A stretch of DNA of 64,000 nucleotides from Desulfovibrionaceae bacterium UBA3823 (GTDB lineage Bacteria; Desulfobacterota; Desulfovibrionia; Desulfovibrionales; Desulfovibrionaceae): NCBI GenBank assembly GCA_002369295.1, contig DFDR01000034.1, positions 1 to 64,000 on the forward strand, read 5' to 3'. The position numbers were made by a program, and so were the translations under genes. This document shows positions 1 through 8,149 of the stretch, piece by piece. Below the pieces are notes generated by a model that saw nothing but the letters and a program-made list of their open reading frames with translations, did no database searches and was not told the origin of the DNA. How positions within the stretch are numbered: the first letter of the stretch is position 1; each line of letters opens with the position of its first letter.

Positions 1-695
1 GCCGTGGGGATGAGGTAGTAGTCCTGCTCGCGCAGCCGGAAGAGGTCCTCCTCGAACTTGGGGAGCTGGCCTGTGCCGGTCATGGTGGCGCTGTTGACGA
101 TGAAGGGCGGAACGACTTCTATGTAGCCGTCCTTGAGCGTGTGCTGGTCCAGAAAGAAGTTGGCAAGCGCGCGGTCGAGGCGCGCGGCCCAGCCGAAGGA
201 GACCACGAAGCGGCTGCCCGCCAGACGCGCTGCGCGCTCGAAGTCAAGGGCGCCGTCGAGCCGCTGGCCTACCTCCCAGTGGGCGAGGGGTTCGCCGTCG
301 AAGGTGCGGGGCGTGCCCCAGCGGGCAATCTCGACGTTCTCGGTCTCGTCCCTGCCCACGGGCACGGAGGCGTCCGGGATGTTGGGCACGCCCATCATCC
401 ATTCCTCGACCTTGGCCTTGGCTTCGACGGTCTCGGCATCGCAGGCCTTGATCCTGGCGGAGAGCTCGCCCAGCTCCTGCAGCAGGGCCGAGGCGTCCCC
501 GCCCTCCTTCTTCAGCTTCGCCACTTCCTGGGAGGCCTTGTTGCGCTGGCCTTTCAGGGTCTCTACTTCTGCGATGAGCTTGCGGCGCCTGCCGTCGAGC
601 TCCTGAAATTCCTCGATGGTCAGCTTGGAGTGGCGGTCGCGCAGAGCTTTGGCCAGCACTTCAGGCTGCTTCTGTACCAGTTTGAGATCTAGCAT
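1..695 (-). CDS. serS: Seryl-tRNA synthetase, N-terminal part (runs off left edge)
   Basis: Charges tRNA-Ser (and tRNA-Sec) with serine in the cytoplasm. About 231 codons are present. The protein begins [18 protein letters not shown], the usual SerRS start, followed by the charged helical arm (about residues 25-105, rich in Lys/Glu/Ala) that reaches the tRNA variable arm. The start of the class II catalytic core follows, including the segment [12 protein letters not shown] near residue 195 (motif 1 region). Reading stops at the edge in ...YYLIPTA, before motifs 2 and 3, so the gene is incomplete only because of the window. The ATG at 695 has GAGGA a few bases upstream. The gene diverges from the lipoprotein gene at 1020. 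Confidence 0.95.
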   Translation of the reverse strand, partial: MLDLKLVQKQPEVLAKALRDRHSKLTIEEFQELDGRRRKLIAEVETLKGQRNKASQEVAKLKKEGGDASALLQELGELSARIKACDAETVEAKAKVEEWMMGVPNIPDASVPVGRDETENVEIARWGTPRTFDGEPLAHWEVGQRLDGALDFERAARLAGSRFVVSFGWAARLDRALANFFLDQHTLKDGYIEVVPPFIVNSATMTGTGQLPKFEEDLFRLREQDYYLIPT

Positions 696-1019
696 TCTCC
701 GTCCTCACGGGTCTCCGCCCAGCGCCGGGGGGCTGGCGGAAGCATTCATGTTGCAGCCCGCGCTTCGCTTGTCCGGCTGGCAGGGCTGGCAGGGCGCCTG
801 GCGGCATGCCGCCGGGTGCTGTGCATGCGAACGGCTTTCCTAGCACGCCCGCCCCGCGCCTTGCAAGGCGGCATGTTTCCCCGTATCATGAAGCGTTGCA
901 AACATGTCCGGCTTTTCCGCCGTCCGCAAGCCAAGGCAAGGCCTGCGGCGCCAACCTCGGCAGGATCCGTCCTGCCCCAGCCCCGGGCCCGGTCCTGGGT
1001 AGAACAGTAGGTCAACGCC
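696..1019. other. Divergent intergenic region serS / lipoprotein gene
   Basis: These 324 bp separate two divergent genes. Several short open frames cross it, but none has a coding-like composition or a ribosome binding site. The stretch around 770-830 is rich in short GC inverted repeats (GGCGGCATGCCGCC). I looked for a T-box-like leader upstream of serS and could not recognise one. No confident promoter was found. Confidence 0.5.
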
Positions 1020-1601
1020 ATGAAATCCCGTGCGCTTCTGCTCTCTTGCCTGCTCGTCCTCTGTACGCTGCTTGCAGCCTGCGGTCCCAGCAACGCCGTC
1101 CGCCTGCTTGCGGTCGCGCCCGACAAGGCCGTCCTGCCCCAGCCGTCGGCTCCCACCGTCACCGTCGTGAAGTTCAGCGACAAGCGTCCCGATCCCAGCA
1201 ACATTGGCCTGCGCCGCGACAAGAGCTACTTCACCACCACGGACGACGCCAAGGAGTGGGCTGGCCGGGCCGCTGCCACCGCCCTGGGCTCCCAGGGCTT
1301 CCAGGTTGCCTACGCCGCCACCACAGCCGAGGCCATCAAGGGCAAGCCCGACTACATGCTCACCGGATCGCTGCGCGACATCACCGTCACCGAGGACTCC
1401 ATGACATCCTTCACCACGACGGTCACGGTGAAGTACGCCCTAGCCAACAGCCAGAAGACCCTGCTCACGGAGACGCTCTCCTCGAGCCAGACGCACACGG
1501 GTCTGCCCTCTAGCAGCGCCGTTGAAGACTGCCTGCGCCAGACCCTTTCCGAGATAGTCAAGTCCATGGCCATCAAGGTGGCGGACCGGACCGGCCGCTA
1601 G
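1020..1601 (+). CDS. Small outer-membrane-type lipoprotein, function unknown
   Basis: A 193-residue exported lipoprotein. The signal peptide MKSRALLLSCLLVLCTLLAAC ends in the lipobox LAAC, so Cys-21 should be lipidated; residue +2 is Gly, which does not signal inner-membrane retention. The mature part has a VVKFSDKRPDPSNIGLRRD segment, then an alternating hydrophobic/polar pattern with LTGSLRDITVTEDSMTSF and a Thr/Ser-rich second half. This resembles the general pattern of YajG-like or LptE/DUF4136-like lipoproteins, but I cannot assign a family. The gene stands alone, followed by a hairpin at 1627-1657. The Shine-Dalgarno sequence is weak (TAGGT). Confidence 0.8.
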   Translation: MKSRALLLSCLLVLCTLLAACGPSNAVRLLAVAPDKAVLPQPSAPTVTVVKFSDKRPDPSNIGLRRDKSYFTTTDDAKEWAGRAAATALGSQGFQVAYAATTAEAIKGKPDYMLTGSLRDITVTEDSMTSFTTTVTVKYALANSQKTLLTETLSSSQTHTGLPSSSAVEDCLRQTLSEIVKSMAIKVADRTGR

Positions 1602-1626
1602 GCCCTTTTCTCCCCCGCCTTTTCCC

Positions 1627-1668
1627 GGCCGGAGAGCTGGCAGTCAGCGCTCCGGCCGCGTCCTTTTC
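1627..1668 (+). terminator. Likely Rho-independent terminator after the lipoprotein gene
   Basis: GGCCGGAG (1627-1634) pairs with CTCCGGCC (1650-1657), followed by a short T-rich stretch (TCCTTTTCC). It lies 26 bp after the stop of the lipoprotein gene and just before the start of the next gene at 1679. Confidence 0.55.
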
Positions 1669-1678
1669 CGGGAGCGCC

Positions 1679-2026
1679 ATGAGCCAGCCCCTCATCCTCA
1701 AAGTCTACGCCAGCATCGCAGGCGCCTCGGAAGGCCTTGCGGACGAGCTGAGAGAAGCCGTCCAGGACGCCGTGCACGCCGACGAAAGCCCCGCCGAGAC
1801 GGTGACTGAAGACGGCCCCCTCGTCCTCGTCTCCTTCGAGGGACTCTACTTCCCCGTGGAGGAGGCGGCAGGCTGCATCAAGCGCCACTTGACCCGCGAA
1901 ACAACCGGCAAGATGGACGTGCTGGATCTCGAAAACTGGACCATCACGCGCTTCACGCTCCAGGGCGGCTTCATGCAGGAGCGCTCGGGCTCCCTCAACA
2001 ACGCCCTCGACTTCAACGGGTTCTAG
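1679..2026 (+). CDS. Conserved-looking small protein, function unknown
   Basis: A 115-residue acidic soluble protein without signal peptide or membrane segment (MSQPLILKVYASIAGASEG...). It has an N-terminal beta strand, an acidic helix (ADELREAVQDAVHADES), a central strand pair (GPLVLVSFEGLYFPVEE) and ends in NNALDFNGF. GGGAG at 1670-1674 supports the ATG at 1679. It converges on mutL with only 29 bp between the stop codons. I do not recognise the family. Third-position GC is high and matches neighbouring genes, which argues that it is genuinely coding. Confidence 0.7.
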   Translation: MSQPLILKVYASIAGASEGLADELREAVQDAVHADESPAETVTEDGPLVLVSFEGLYFPVEEAAGCIKRHLTRETTGKMDVLDLENWTITRFTLQGGFMQERSGSLNNALDFNGF

Positions 2027-2055
2027 CGCCGGCGCGGGCCAGCGGCAGGGGGCTG

Positions 2056-4188
2056 CTACGGCTGCCTGCGCTTGAAGAGCTTCTCCAGGGCCTGGGCATC
2101 CCAGCGCAGGACCGCGGGACGGCCGTGCGGGCAGTATTCGCGGTCCGGCACGGCAAGCCATTCCGACACGAGCTTGAGCGCCTCGTCGGGCGAGAGCCGC
2201 TGTCCGGCCTTCACGGCCGCCTTGCAGGCCATCTGCGCAAAGTGCCTGCTGAAGTCGTCCCTGCCGCCGGCAAGGCAGGAACGGAGAAAATCCTCCGCAG
2301 CCGCGCGCTCCAGCATGGCGGGCATGGCCGAAACGGCAAGCCGCGCCCCCGAAAGCTCGCCCTCGAAGCCGAGACCCTCCAGCATGTCCTTGAGTTCGAG
2401 CCAGCGGGCGATCTCCGGAGCGCGGAGGGGAATCTCAAGGGGAAGCGCCAGCATCTGCCTTGTCCCGCGGTAGCCTTTGGCCGTGAATCTGGCGAAGAGA
2501 ACGCGCTCGTGAGCCGCGTGCTGGTCGAGCAGCACGAGCGCCCCCGTCTCGTCGCGCAGGACAAGGTAGGTGTCCGCCGCCTGGCCGAGGTACTCCAGAG
2601 GACCTGCCTTGAGCGGGCCTCTGGCCTGCGTGCGGGAGGCTTCCTGAACGGCGTCCTGCGCAGCGTCTTCCCAAGAGGCGGGGCCGCCGGGCAGGCCGAA
2701 GCCGTCGGGCAGACCGAAGCCGCCAGGTCCGGCGCCGCCGGCACCCGGCAGGCCTTCGCTGGCGGAGAGGACATCGCGGACAGGCATGCCCAGCGACGCA
2801 TCGAGCGGCATGCCGCAGGGCCGCTCCAGCGGCAGGTCCTGCGACAAATCATGGGGCTGGCCACCCTGCCCCGCAGCCTTCAGGCCTTCCTGAGGCCTCT
2901 CCAGCGTCTCATGGCCTGGCTTCGACACAATCCACTCCCCGTCGCAGCCGGCCTGGGCCGGCGCGCCAGCCTTCCGGGCAAAGGAGAGGCCCGGCGAGAG
3001 CGGCGCGTCGATGCGGCCCCAGAAGCCCTGCGGCGCCGGTTCGGCCCCCTGGGACCAGAGCGGGGCGGGCTTCGCGGCCGCGGGCCGTTCCTGCAAAGCC
3101 GGGCCTGCCTGGGCATCCTGGGCATTCTGGGCTGCCTGGGCTTCCCTGGCCGAGGGTGCGCTTCCCGGCGCCTGGCCTGCCAGGCCGTCGAGCGCCTGGC
3201 GCAGGGCCGTCACCACGCAGCCGAAGACGGCGGACTCGTCCCGGAAGCGCACCTCGCTCTTGGCAGGGTGGACGTTGACGTCCACTTCGGCGGGATCGAT
3301 CTCCAGAAAGACGGCAGCCTGCGGATGGTCCCTGCTGGTGATCCGGCCGCTGTAGGCCTCGCGCACGGCGGCAAAGACGTTCTTGTCCGTGACGCTGCGG
3401 CCGTTGACGTAGACGAGCAGGCGCCCGCTCTTGGCCTGGCTCACGCTGGGATGCGCGCACAGGCCATGGGCGCGTATGCCGTGCTGGCTGTGGTCGAAGG
3501 GTGCAAGAGCGTCGGTGACGAGACTTGGCCAGACGAGGCAGAGCCTGTCGAGCAGGGTCTGGCCCGGCAGGAAGTCGAGGAGCCTGCGACCGTCGCTCTC
3601 CAGGGTGAAGCCCACGTCCGTGCGGGCGAGGGCGAGCCTTGCCAGCCACTCCTGGCAGCGCTTGACCTCGGTGGCGGGGCTTCGCAGGAACTTGAGACGG
3701 GCCGGCACATTGGCAAAGAGGCCGCGCACCTCGACGATGGTTCCCCTGTGCAGGGCGCCGGGCGCCATGCCGCGCTCCTCGCCGTACTCCACGCGAAGGA
3801 CATGGCTCTCCGTTTCACCCCCGGGCGCCGTGCAGGCCGTCGCCATGCTGAAGGAGGAGACGGAGGCGATGCTGGGGAGCGCCTCGCCGCGGAAGCCGTA
3901 GGACTGAATGCTCTCGAGATCGCCGATAGAGGCAATCTTGCTCGTGGCATGCCGTGTCACCGCCAGCGCCAGATCGCCGGCCCGGATGCCCGTGCCGTCG
4001 TCCTGCACCCGGATGAGCCCCTGCCCGCCGTTTTCGAGCGCCACGTCGATGCGCGTCGCCCAGGCATCAAGGCTGTTCTCCACAAGCTCCTTGACCACGC
4101 TCGCAGGGCGCTCGACCACCTCGCCTGCGGCAATCTGGTTGCACAGGGCCGGAGGAAGCAGATTGATTCGTGAAGCCGGCATGCCCAT
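2056..4188 (-). CDS. mutL: DNA mismatch repair protein MutL
   Basis: MutL (710 aa) couples MutS mismatch recognition to strand removal. The N-terminal GHKL ATPase is complete: INLLPPALCNQIAAGEVVERPASVVKELVENSLDA (split here only by reading, with the catalytic Glu and Mg-binding Asn), DDGTGI and YGFRGEALPSIASVS. A long Ala/Pro/Gly-rich linker spans about residues 340-500. The C-terminal domain has the endonuclease-type motifs DQHAAHERVLFA, ACKAAVKA, CPHGRP and a final FKR, but the last Glu of DQHA-X2-E-X4-E is Ala. The open frame continues upstream to 4608; I place the start at 4188 because AAGGAGGTG sits just upstream and family homology begins there. Confidence 0.95.
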   Translation of the reverse strand: MGMPASRINLLPPALCNQIAAGEVVERPASVVKELVENSLDAWATRIDVALENGGQGLIRVQDDGTGIRAGDLALAVTRHATSKIASIGDLESIQSYGFRGEALPSIASVSSFSMATACTAPGGETESHVLRVEYGEERGMAPGALHRGTIVEVRGLFANVPARLKFLRSPATEVKRCQEWLARLALARTDVGFTLESDGRRLLDFLPGQTLLDRLCLVWPSLVTDALAPFDHSQHGIRAHGLCAHPSVSQAKSGRLLVYVNGRSVTDKNVFAAVREAYSGRITSRDHPQAAVFLEIDPAEVDVNVHPAKSEVRFRDESAVFGCVVTALRQALDGLAGQAPGSAPSAREAQAAQNAQDAQAGPALQERPAAAKPAPLWSQGAEPAPQGFWGRIDAPLSPGLSFARKAGAPAQAGCDGEWIVSKPGHETLERPQEGLKAAGQGGQPHDLSQDLPLERPCGMPLDASLGMPVRDVLSASEGLPGAGGAGPGGFGLPDGFGLPGGPASWEDAAQDAVQEASRTQARGPLKAGPLEYLGQAADTYLVLRDETGALVLLDQHAAHERVLFARFTAKGYRGTRQMLALPLEIPLRAPEIARWLELKDMLEGLGFEGELSGARLAVSAMPAMLERAAAEDFLRSCLAGGRDDFSRHFAQMACKAAVKAGQRLSPDEALKLVSEWLAVPDREYCPHGRPAVLRWDAQALEKLFKRRQP

Positions 4189-4347
4189 GGACACCTCCTT
4201 GGGAGGAACTTGACCGCCTGCCAGACATTGCGGCCGCGGGCCATTTTTGCGAAGATGCCAGCCAGAGTCAAACCGCGCGCCGCTCCGGACGGAGGCCTTT
4301 CCGCCCTCCCGGACCGGGAGCGCCGACCATGCCAAGGGAGACTGTCC

Positions 4348-4662
4348 ATGACGCAGACCAAGAACGCCGAATCCGACCGCCCAGAGCGCAAGGCCCCGAC
4401 CGGCGCCCTGCGCCACGGCTATGATCCCGAACTCGTCTACGCCGAGTGCGGACGCTGCGGACAGCCCATCTACCTCAAGCCAGGCCAGGCCACGGCCATG
4501 CTGAACGAAATCGGCATCGACCCTCTGGAACTCGATCCCTCCTGCATCCTCATCGCCGACGGCTGCCCCATGTGTACCGCCGGCGGCAGGTACGGCGTGC
4601 GCATCCACCGGGTCACCGACGTGCCCTTCGATAGACGGCCGCCCGAGTTCGGGAACGCCTAG
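4348..4662 (+). CDS. Small zinc-ribbon-like protein, function unknown
   Basis: A 104-residue soluble protein. It carries two Cys pairs in the spacing of a zinc ribbon: CGRCGQPIYL near residue 33 and CPMCTAGGRYG near residue 75. Between them is a stretch LNEIGIDPLELDPSC. The frame is open further upstream to 4210, but the ATG at 4348 has AGGGAG about 8 bases before it, while the longer version starts in the mutL upstream region and reads as low-complexity basic sequence. It is divergent from mutL and upstream of rpsA. Zinc binding is inferred; no function can be assigned. Confidence 0.7.
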   Translation: MTQTKNAESDRPERKAPTGALRHGYDPELVYAECGRCGQPIYLKPGQATAMLNEIGIDPLELDPSCILIADGCPMCTAGGRYGVRIHRVTDVPFDRRPPEFGNA

Positions 4663-4744
4663 CGGAGTCGCCGAAAGGATGCCAAGATCCCCGTCAGAGC
4701 CCGCCAGAACAGGTCTGGCACTGCGTTCGGCCAGTGCGTTTTCC

Positions 4745-4771
4745 TTGCTAGTCCGCCCCTTTTCCTATAAG
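4745..4771 (+). promoter_or_regulatory. Possible rpsA promoter
   Basis: TTGCTA (4745-4750) and TATAAG (4766-4771) are separated by 15 bp, a short spacer, about 30 bp upstream of the rpsA ribosome binding site. It is the best sigma-70-like match in the gap but not strong. Confidence 0.35.
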
Positions 4772-4802
4772 CTAGCCCATTGTCCTCGCGGAGGACAAAA
4801 TC

Positions 4803-6539
4803 ATGTTTGGAGGCTTAGTTTATATGGCAATGCAGGAAACCGGGACTGACAACGAAACCTTTGATTTCGAAGCCGCCCTTGACAACTATTCAAACTCAGA
4901 TTTCGGCGACCTCGAAGAGGGCTCTCTCACCACGGGCGAGATAGTCCAGATTGACGATGCTACAGTTCTGGTGGATGTGAACTTCAAGAGCGAAGGCCAG
5001 ATCCCCACCAGTGAATTCCGCGACATAGCGGGCAATATAACGGTGAAGGTTGGCGACAAAATCGACGTCTACGTCGTCCGCAAAAACGAGATGGAAGGCA
5101 CCATCACCCTCTCCTTTGAAAAGGCCAAGCGCATGCAGGTATTTGACCAGCTTGAAAGGGTCCAGGAAAACAACGAAACCATCAGCGGCAAGATCATGCG
5201 CCGCATCAAGGGTGGCTACACCGTCGACATCGGTGGCGTGGAAGCCTTCCTGCCCGGCTCCCATGTCGATCTGCGCCCCGTTCCGGACATGGACGCCCTG
5301 GTGAACCAGGAATACGAGTTCCGCGTCCTCAAAATCAACCGCCGCCGCAGCAACGTCATCGTGTCCCGCCGCGTGCTGCTTGAAGAGGAGCGCGACAACA
5401 AGCGCCAGCAGCTCCTCGAGACCCTCTCCGAGGGCCAGATTGTGCAAGGCAAGGCCAAGAACATCACCGAGTACGGCGTGTTCGTTGACCTGGGCGGCCT
5501 GGACGGCCTGCTCCATATCACCGACATGAGCTGGCGCCGCATCCGCCATCCCAAGGAACTCATCTCCCTGGGCCAGGACCTGACCCTGAAGGTGCTCTCC
5601 TTCGACCGCGAGAACTGCAAGGTCTCCCTCGGCCTCAAGCAGCTCGTGCCTGATCCGTGGGAAGCCATCACCACCCGTTTCCCGGTCAACAGCAAGGTTG
5701 TCGGCAAAGTCACCAACCTCGTGGACTACGGCGCTTTCGTCGAGCTCGAACCCGGCGTCGAGGGACTGGTGCACATCTCCGAGATGTCCTGGACCCGCAA
5801 GCTGCGCCATCCCTCCCAGCTCATCCACACTGGCGACGAAGTCGAAGTCGTCGTTCTGGGCGTCGATGCCGAGAAGAAGCGCATCAGCCTCGGCATGAAG
5901 CAGGTGCGTCCCAACCCCTGGGAGCTGGTCGCCGAGAAGTATCCCGAGGGCACCATCCTTGAGGGCACCATCAAGAACATCACCGAGTTCGGCATGTTCA
6001 TCGGCATCGAGGACGGCATCGACGGCCTCATCCACGTCTCCGACATCTCCTGGACCAAGAAGATCCGCCATCCCAGCGAAGTCTACAAGGTCGGCGACAC
6101 CGTGCAGGCCAAGGTGCTCACGGTCGATCAGGAGAACGAGAAGTTCACCCTCGGCATCAAGCAGCTGGTCGAGGATCCCTGGACCCACGTGCCCACCACC
6201 TACCCCGTGGGCTGCACCGTGAAGGGCATCGTCACCAACATCACCGACTTCGGCCTCTTCGTCGAGGTCGAAGAAGGCGTCGAAGGCCTGGTGCACGTTT
6301 CCGAGCTTGGCCTCAAGAAGGTCAAGACGCCCGCCGAGATGTTCCAGGAAGGCCAGGAAATCGAAGCCAAGGTCATCCACGTCAGCGCCGAAGAGCGCCG
6401 TCTCGGCCTCTCCATCAAGCAGACCCGCGAGGAGAAGGGCAAGGAGTACCACACCGGTCCCCAGGAAGCCGGCTCCCAGAACCTCGGCGATCTGCTGAAG
6501 CAGGCCGCACAGGGCGAGGCTGAGGAAGAACAGGTCTAA
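4803..6539 (+). CDS. rpsA: 30S ribosomal protein S1
   Basis: Ribosomal protein S1 (578 aa) brings mRNA to the 30S subunit. Six S1 RNA-binding repeats can be read in order, for example EGSLTTGEIVQIDDATVLV near 40, SGKIMRRIKGGYTVDIGG near 128, GKAKNITEYGVFVDLGG near 218, GKVTNLVDYGAFVELEPG near 303, GTIKNITEFGMFIGIEDG near 390 and GIVTNITDFGLFVEVEEG near 477. The length is normal for a six-repeat S1. GGAGGA at 4788-4793 supports the start at 4803, although Met-8 or Met-10 could also serve. A strong terminator follows at 6567. Confidence 0.97.
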   Translation: MFGGLVYMAMQETGTDNETFDFEAALDNYSNSDFGDLEEGSLTTGEIVQIDDATVLVDVNFKSEGQIPTSEFRDIAGNITVKVGDKIDVYVVRKNEMEGTITLSFEKAKRMQVFDQLERVQENNETISGKIMRRIKGGYTVDIGGVEAFLPGSHVDLRPVPDMDALVNQEYEFRVLKINRRRSNVIVSRRVLLEEERDNKRQQLLETLSEGQIVQGKAKNITEYGVFVDLGGLDGLLHITDMSWRRIRHPKELISLGQDLTLKVLSFDRENCKVSLGLKQLVPDPWEAITTRFPVNSKVVGKVTNLVDYGAFVELEPGVEGLVHISEMSWTRKLRHPSQLIHTGDEVEVVVLGVDAEKKRISLGMKQVRPNPWELVAEKYPEGTILEGTIKNITEFGMFIGIEDGIDGLIHVSDISWTKKIRHPSEVYKVGDTVQAKVLTVDQENEKFTLGIKQLVEDPWTHVPTTYPVGCTVKGIVTNITDFGLFVEVEEGVEGLVHVSELGLKKVKTPAEMFQEGQEIEAKVIHVSAEERRLGLSIKQTREEKGKEYHTGPQEAGSQNLGDLLKQAAQGEAEEEQV

Positions 6540-6566
6540 GCCCTTCTGGCATCCCAGACATTCACA

Positions 6567-6600
6567 GGGCCCGCCGTGCTTGCCGCCGGCGGGCCCTTTT
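6567..6600 (+). terminator. Rho-independent terminator of rpsA
   Basis: GGGCCCGCCG (6567-6576) pairs perfectly with CGGCGGGCCC (6587-6596) and is followed directly by TTTT. It lies 28 bp after the rpsA stop codon. Confidence 0.9.
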
Positions 6601-7076
6601 GCATTCCAGCGCCTTGCTCCGTGCGCCTGTCCCTGAAGAGCCGGAAGCCTGCTGAAGCGCGCTCTTCCCCGGCATGTCCACAGCCGGCGGCGACACTCCA
6701 CGCCAGACGGCCCGGGCGTTCCAGCCTGCGGTGCCGGCATGATCGCCGGCCCGTCCAGGAGCGGAGCGACCCTGGCATCGAGGACGCCAGCAGGCGCAGG
6801 CCCTCGCGCCCGAGGGCAATCTTCAAGGAGCCTCCGTCTGGATCCCTCCCTACGGACCCCTCCCTACAGAACACTCCCTGCGGAGTCCTCTCTGCTCAGG
6901 GCCGCGAGCCAGCCAGCCGCCTCGACCCGGAGGGCACGGCCATGGGCATGGACTTCGTGCGGGAGGCTGGCTCGGCACGGCTGTGACGGTGCCCAGCCCT
7001 GCCATGGCGCGCGGAACGCTCCGGCCTGCCGGCGCTCCGGCGGCAGGGTGGCCGGCAGGGGCGGACAGGAATCAGC
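6601..7076. other. Non-coding gap between rpsA and sppA
   Basis: A 476-bp stretch between two convergent genes. Open frames exist in several phases on both strands, but they are Arg/Pro/Ser-rich, lack ribosome binding sites and overlap one another, so I do not call a gene. Around 6841-6890 there are imperfect repeats of the type CCCTCCCTACGGA / CCCTCCCTACAGA / CACTCCCTGCGGA. I see no tRNA or recognisable RNA. Confidence 0.5.
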
Positions 7077-8081
7077 CTAATAGGAGAAGACGGGGCCGGT
7101 CCTGGCAGCCTCAGAGGCGAGTTCGCGCAGATCGAGGCGCAGCAGGGTCTCCATCTGCTCCTTGAGCCAAGTCTTGTCCTTGGGCATCTTGGCCAGCTTG
7201 CGCTTCTCGGGCACGCCGGTCTTCTGGCACAGCCAGGCGTGGGCGACCTGCATGTCGCCAAGCTCGTCGACGAGTCCGTTGGCCACGGCCTCCCTGCCCG
7301 TGTAGATCTTGCCGTTGGCGAGCGCCTCCACCTTCTCGCGGGGCATCTTGCGCCCTTCGGCCACGATGTCCACGAACTGCCCGTGCATGTCCCTGATGAC
7401 GCCCATGAGGTACTCGCGCTCCTGCGGAGAGAGGGGGCGCAGCACGGAGCCGGCGTCCTTGAAGGGACCGCTGGTCAGGGTCTCCTGGCCGACGCCGAGG
7501 GTGTCTGCCAGCTTGCGGAGCTGCATGATGTCCATGCGCACGCCGATGGAGCCCGTGACCGTGGAGCCGGAGGCGAAGACGCGCTCGCCAGCCATGCTCA
7601 CCATGAGGCCGCCCGAAGCCGCGGCCGAGCCCATGGAGACGGCGATGGGCTTCTTCTTGCCGAGCGCCTTCAGGGCCATGTAGAGTTCGTTGGAGGCTGC
7701 CGCGCCTCCGCCGGGGGAATCGACGCGCAGCAACACGCCCTTCACATTGTCGCTCTCGGAGATGGTCTTGATCCACCTGAGCAGCTTCATGTTGTCGCTT
7801 ATGACGCCGTTGACGCTGACCAGGGCGATGCTCTCCTCGCTGGGCGCGCCGTCGTCGTCCGAGGCGACCGCGCAGAGGCAGACGAAGACAATCAGGGCAA
7901 GGGCCCAGGAAAGCCAGAAGACGACGGGATGGCGCTTGCGGAAGGGCGGCTTGAAGAGGGATTTCCAGACGTGCTCGGGAATCTGGGCAACGGGGCAGCA
8001 CATGTAGCCCGGCTGGCCCTGCGGGTAGGGCGCGGCCGGCCCCTGGCCCTGGGCATATCCCTGGTACTGGCTCTGCGACAT
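7077..8081 (-). CDS. sppA: Signal peptide peptidase SppA, short form
   Basis: Membrane-bound serine protease (334 aa) that degrades cleaved signal peptides. A cytoplasmic Gln/Gly/Tyr/Pro-rich tail (about residues 1-45) precedes one membrane segment (VVFWLSWALALIVFVCLCAVA, near 52-72). The catalytic domain has the acyl-enzyme Ser in GSAAASGG and the general-base Lys in SGPFKDAGS, plus the substrate strand LLRVDSPGGGAAA. Length fits the 36 kDa single-domain SppA. The reading frame stays open to 8231, but AAGGAGGAC sits directly before the ATG at 8081. It is divergent from hypF, 68 bp away. Confidence 0.92.
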   Translation of the reverse strand: MSQSQYQGYAQGQGPAAPYPQGQPGYMCCPVAQIPEHVWKSLFKPPFRKRHPVVFWLSWALALIVFVCLCAVASDDDGAPSEESIALVSVNGVISDNMKLLRWIKTISESDNVKGVLLRVDSPGGGAAASNELYMALKALGKKKPIAVSMGSAAASGGLMVSMAGERVFASGSTVTGSIGVRMDIMQLRKLADTLGVGQETLTSGPFKDAGSVLRPLSPQEREYLMGVIRDMHGQFVDIVAEGRKMPREKVEALANGKIYTGREAVANGLVDELGDMQVAHAWLCQKTGVPEKRKLAKMPKDKTWLKEQMETLLRLDLRELASEAARTGPVFSY

Positions 8082-8115
8082 GGAAGTCCTCCTTTGCGCC
8101 TTGGGCGCACGGCTG

Positions 8116-8143
8116 TTGTGTCGTACGGCATATCCCCTATAAT
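8116..8143 (+). promoter_or_regulatory. hypF promoter placing +1 at the start codon
   Basis: TTGTGT (8116-8121), 16 bp spacer, perfect TATAAT (8138-8143). A start site 6-8 bp downstream would fall at 8149-8151, on the hypF ATG at 8150. No Shine-Dalgarno sequence lies between, so the transcript would be leaderless. Confidence 0.6.
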
Positions 8144-8149
8144 AGGCAC

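Noticed and set aside
4189-4608. In-frame 140-residue N-terminal extension of mutL
   Set aside because: The perfect AAGGAGGTG right before the ATG at 4188 and the family's normal start exclude it; the extension lies antisense to the zinc-ribbon gene.
4896-6740. 614-codon minus-strand frame opposite rpsA
   Set aside because: Antisense shadow of the S1 repeats, rich in Asp/Ala/Leu/Val, with no ribosome site.
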